NCBI GenBank assembly: GCA_039933315.1
Contig: JBDTOI010000104.1
Span: forward strand, 1 to 14,241
Length of the DNA: 14,241 nucleotides
Reading direction: 5' to 3'
Source of the DNA: DASXRU01 sp039933315
GTDB lineage: Bacteria > Acidobacteriota > Blastocatellia > Pyrinomonadales > Pyrinomonadaceae
Below, in pieces: positions 14,086-14,241 of the stretch. The translations under genes and the position numbers were made by a program. The first letter of the stretch is position 1. Every line of letters starts with the position of its first letter. The notes beneath the pieces were generated by a model, which saw only the letters and a program-made list of their open reading frames with translations, was not told where the DNA came from and ran no database searches.

Positions 14086-14101
14086 CTGGCTCCCTCGCCA
14101 G
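14086..14101. terminator. Weak hairpin in the convergent gap
   Basis: CTGGC (14086-14090) and GCCAG (14097-14101) pair around TCCCTC, 10 bases after the lipoprotein stop and before the converging gene's end. The stem is short and no T-run follows, so its use as a terminator is only a possibility. Confidence 0.2.
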
Positions 14102-14149
14102 GCTCGCCGTGATCGGATACCGCCGCCCAATCAGTCGCCAGCACGAAGG

Positions 14150-14241
14150 TCAACCTGCAGCAGCACTCCGTCCCTGCATCTCCTTAATGTCGTTCAGCAG
14201 CACTTGCTCGTGGCCGTCCGGCTGCACTTTCAGGTAAGTCT
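14150..14241 (-). CDS. C-terminal end of a minus-strand gene (partial)
   Basis: From the right edge the minus strand reads 29 codons, beginning TYLKVQPDGHEQ and continuing VLLNDIKEMQGRSAAAG, then a TGA (14152-14150). The composition looks protein-like (strand, then helix, then small-residue tail), and converging on the lipoprotein gene would be a normal arrangement. The piece is too short to name a family, and the frame could be chance. Confidence 0.45.
   Translation of the reverse strand, partial: TYLKVQPDGHEQVLLNDIKEMQGRSAAAG

Overview
The window is a GC-rich bacterial chromosomal segment with tightly packed genes. Three features fit Acidobacteriota, perhaps a Blastocatellia-type lineage: a transmembrane winged-helix regulator with a periplasmic TolB-like propeller, large secreted proteins with 'NSFFGxxAG' repeats and a 'KIDHPLDPxNK' C-terminal module, and lipoprotein and surface-sugar genes. 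This assignment is inference from gene style; the window has no rRNA, tRNA or other phylogenetic marker.

Left part (1-3923, minus strand): two tandem paralogous genes for secreted repeat-rich surface proteins. The upstream gene is complete (1010 aa, about 20 head-like repeats of roughly 17 residues). The downstream one runs off the left edge, and its first 274 residues are nearly the same as those of its neighbour. Divergently from them, across a 191-bp gap, lies a membrane-anchored one-component regulator (4115-6472). A perfect tandem 10-bp direct repeat sits just before its start codon.

Middle (6484-7709): a small polymerase-beta-type nucleotidyltransferase and an endonuclease/exonuclease/phosphatase (EEP) protein follow the regulator, with an 11-bp gap and then a GTGA start/stop overlap, so the three genes look like one operon. 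The operon ends in a pair of inverted REP-like palindromes (7706-7827); the EEP stop codon lies inside the first copy.

Right of this (7911-11777) is a surface-glycan group: a GT4 glycosyltransferase, a methyltransferase-like protein, a family-2 sulfotransferase coupled to it by an ATGA overlap, and a convergent GT2 glycosyltransferase. They probably build and decorate an exported polysaccharide.

The last part (12071-14241) holds a stand-alone short gpV/VgrG-like spike protein of contractile-injection type with no other tail genes nearby, then an S41-type lipoprotein, and the C-terminal end of a minus-strand gene cut off by the right edge. No CRISPR array, insertion sequence or RNA gene was recognised.
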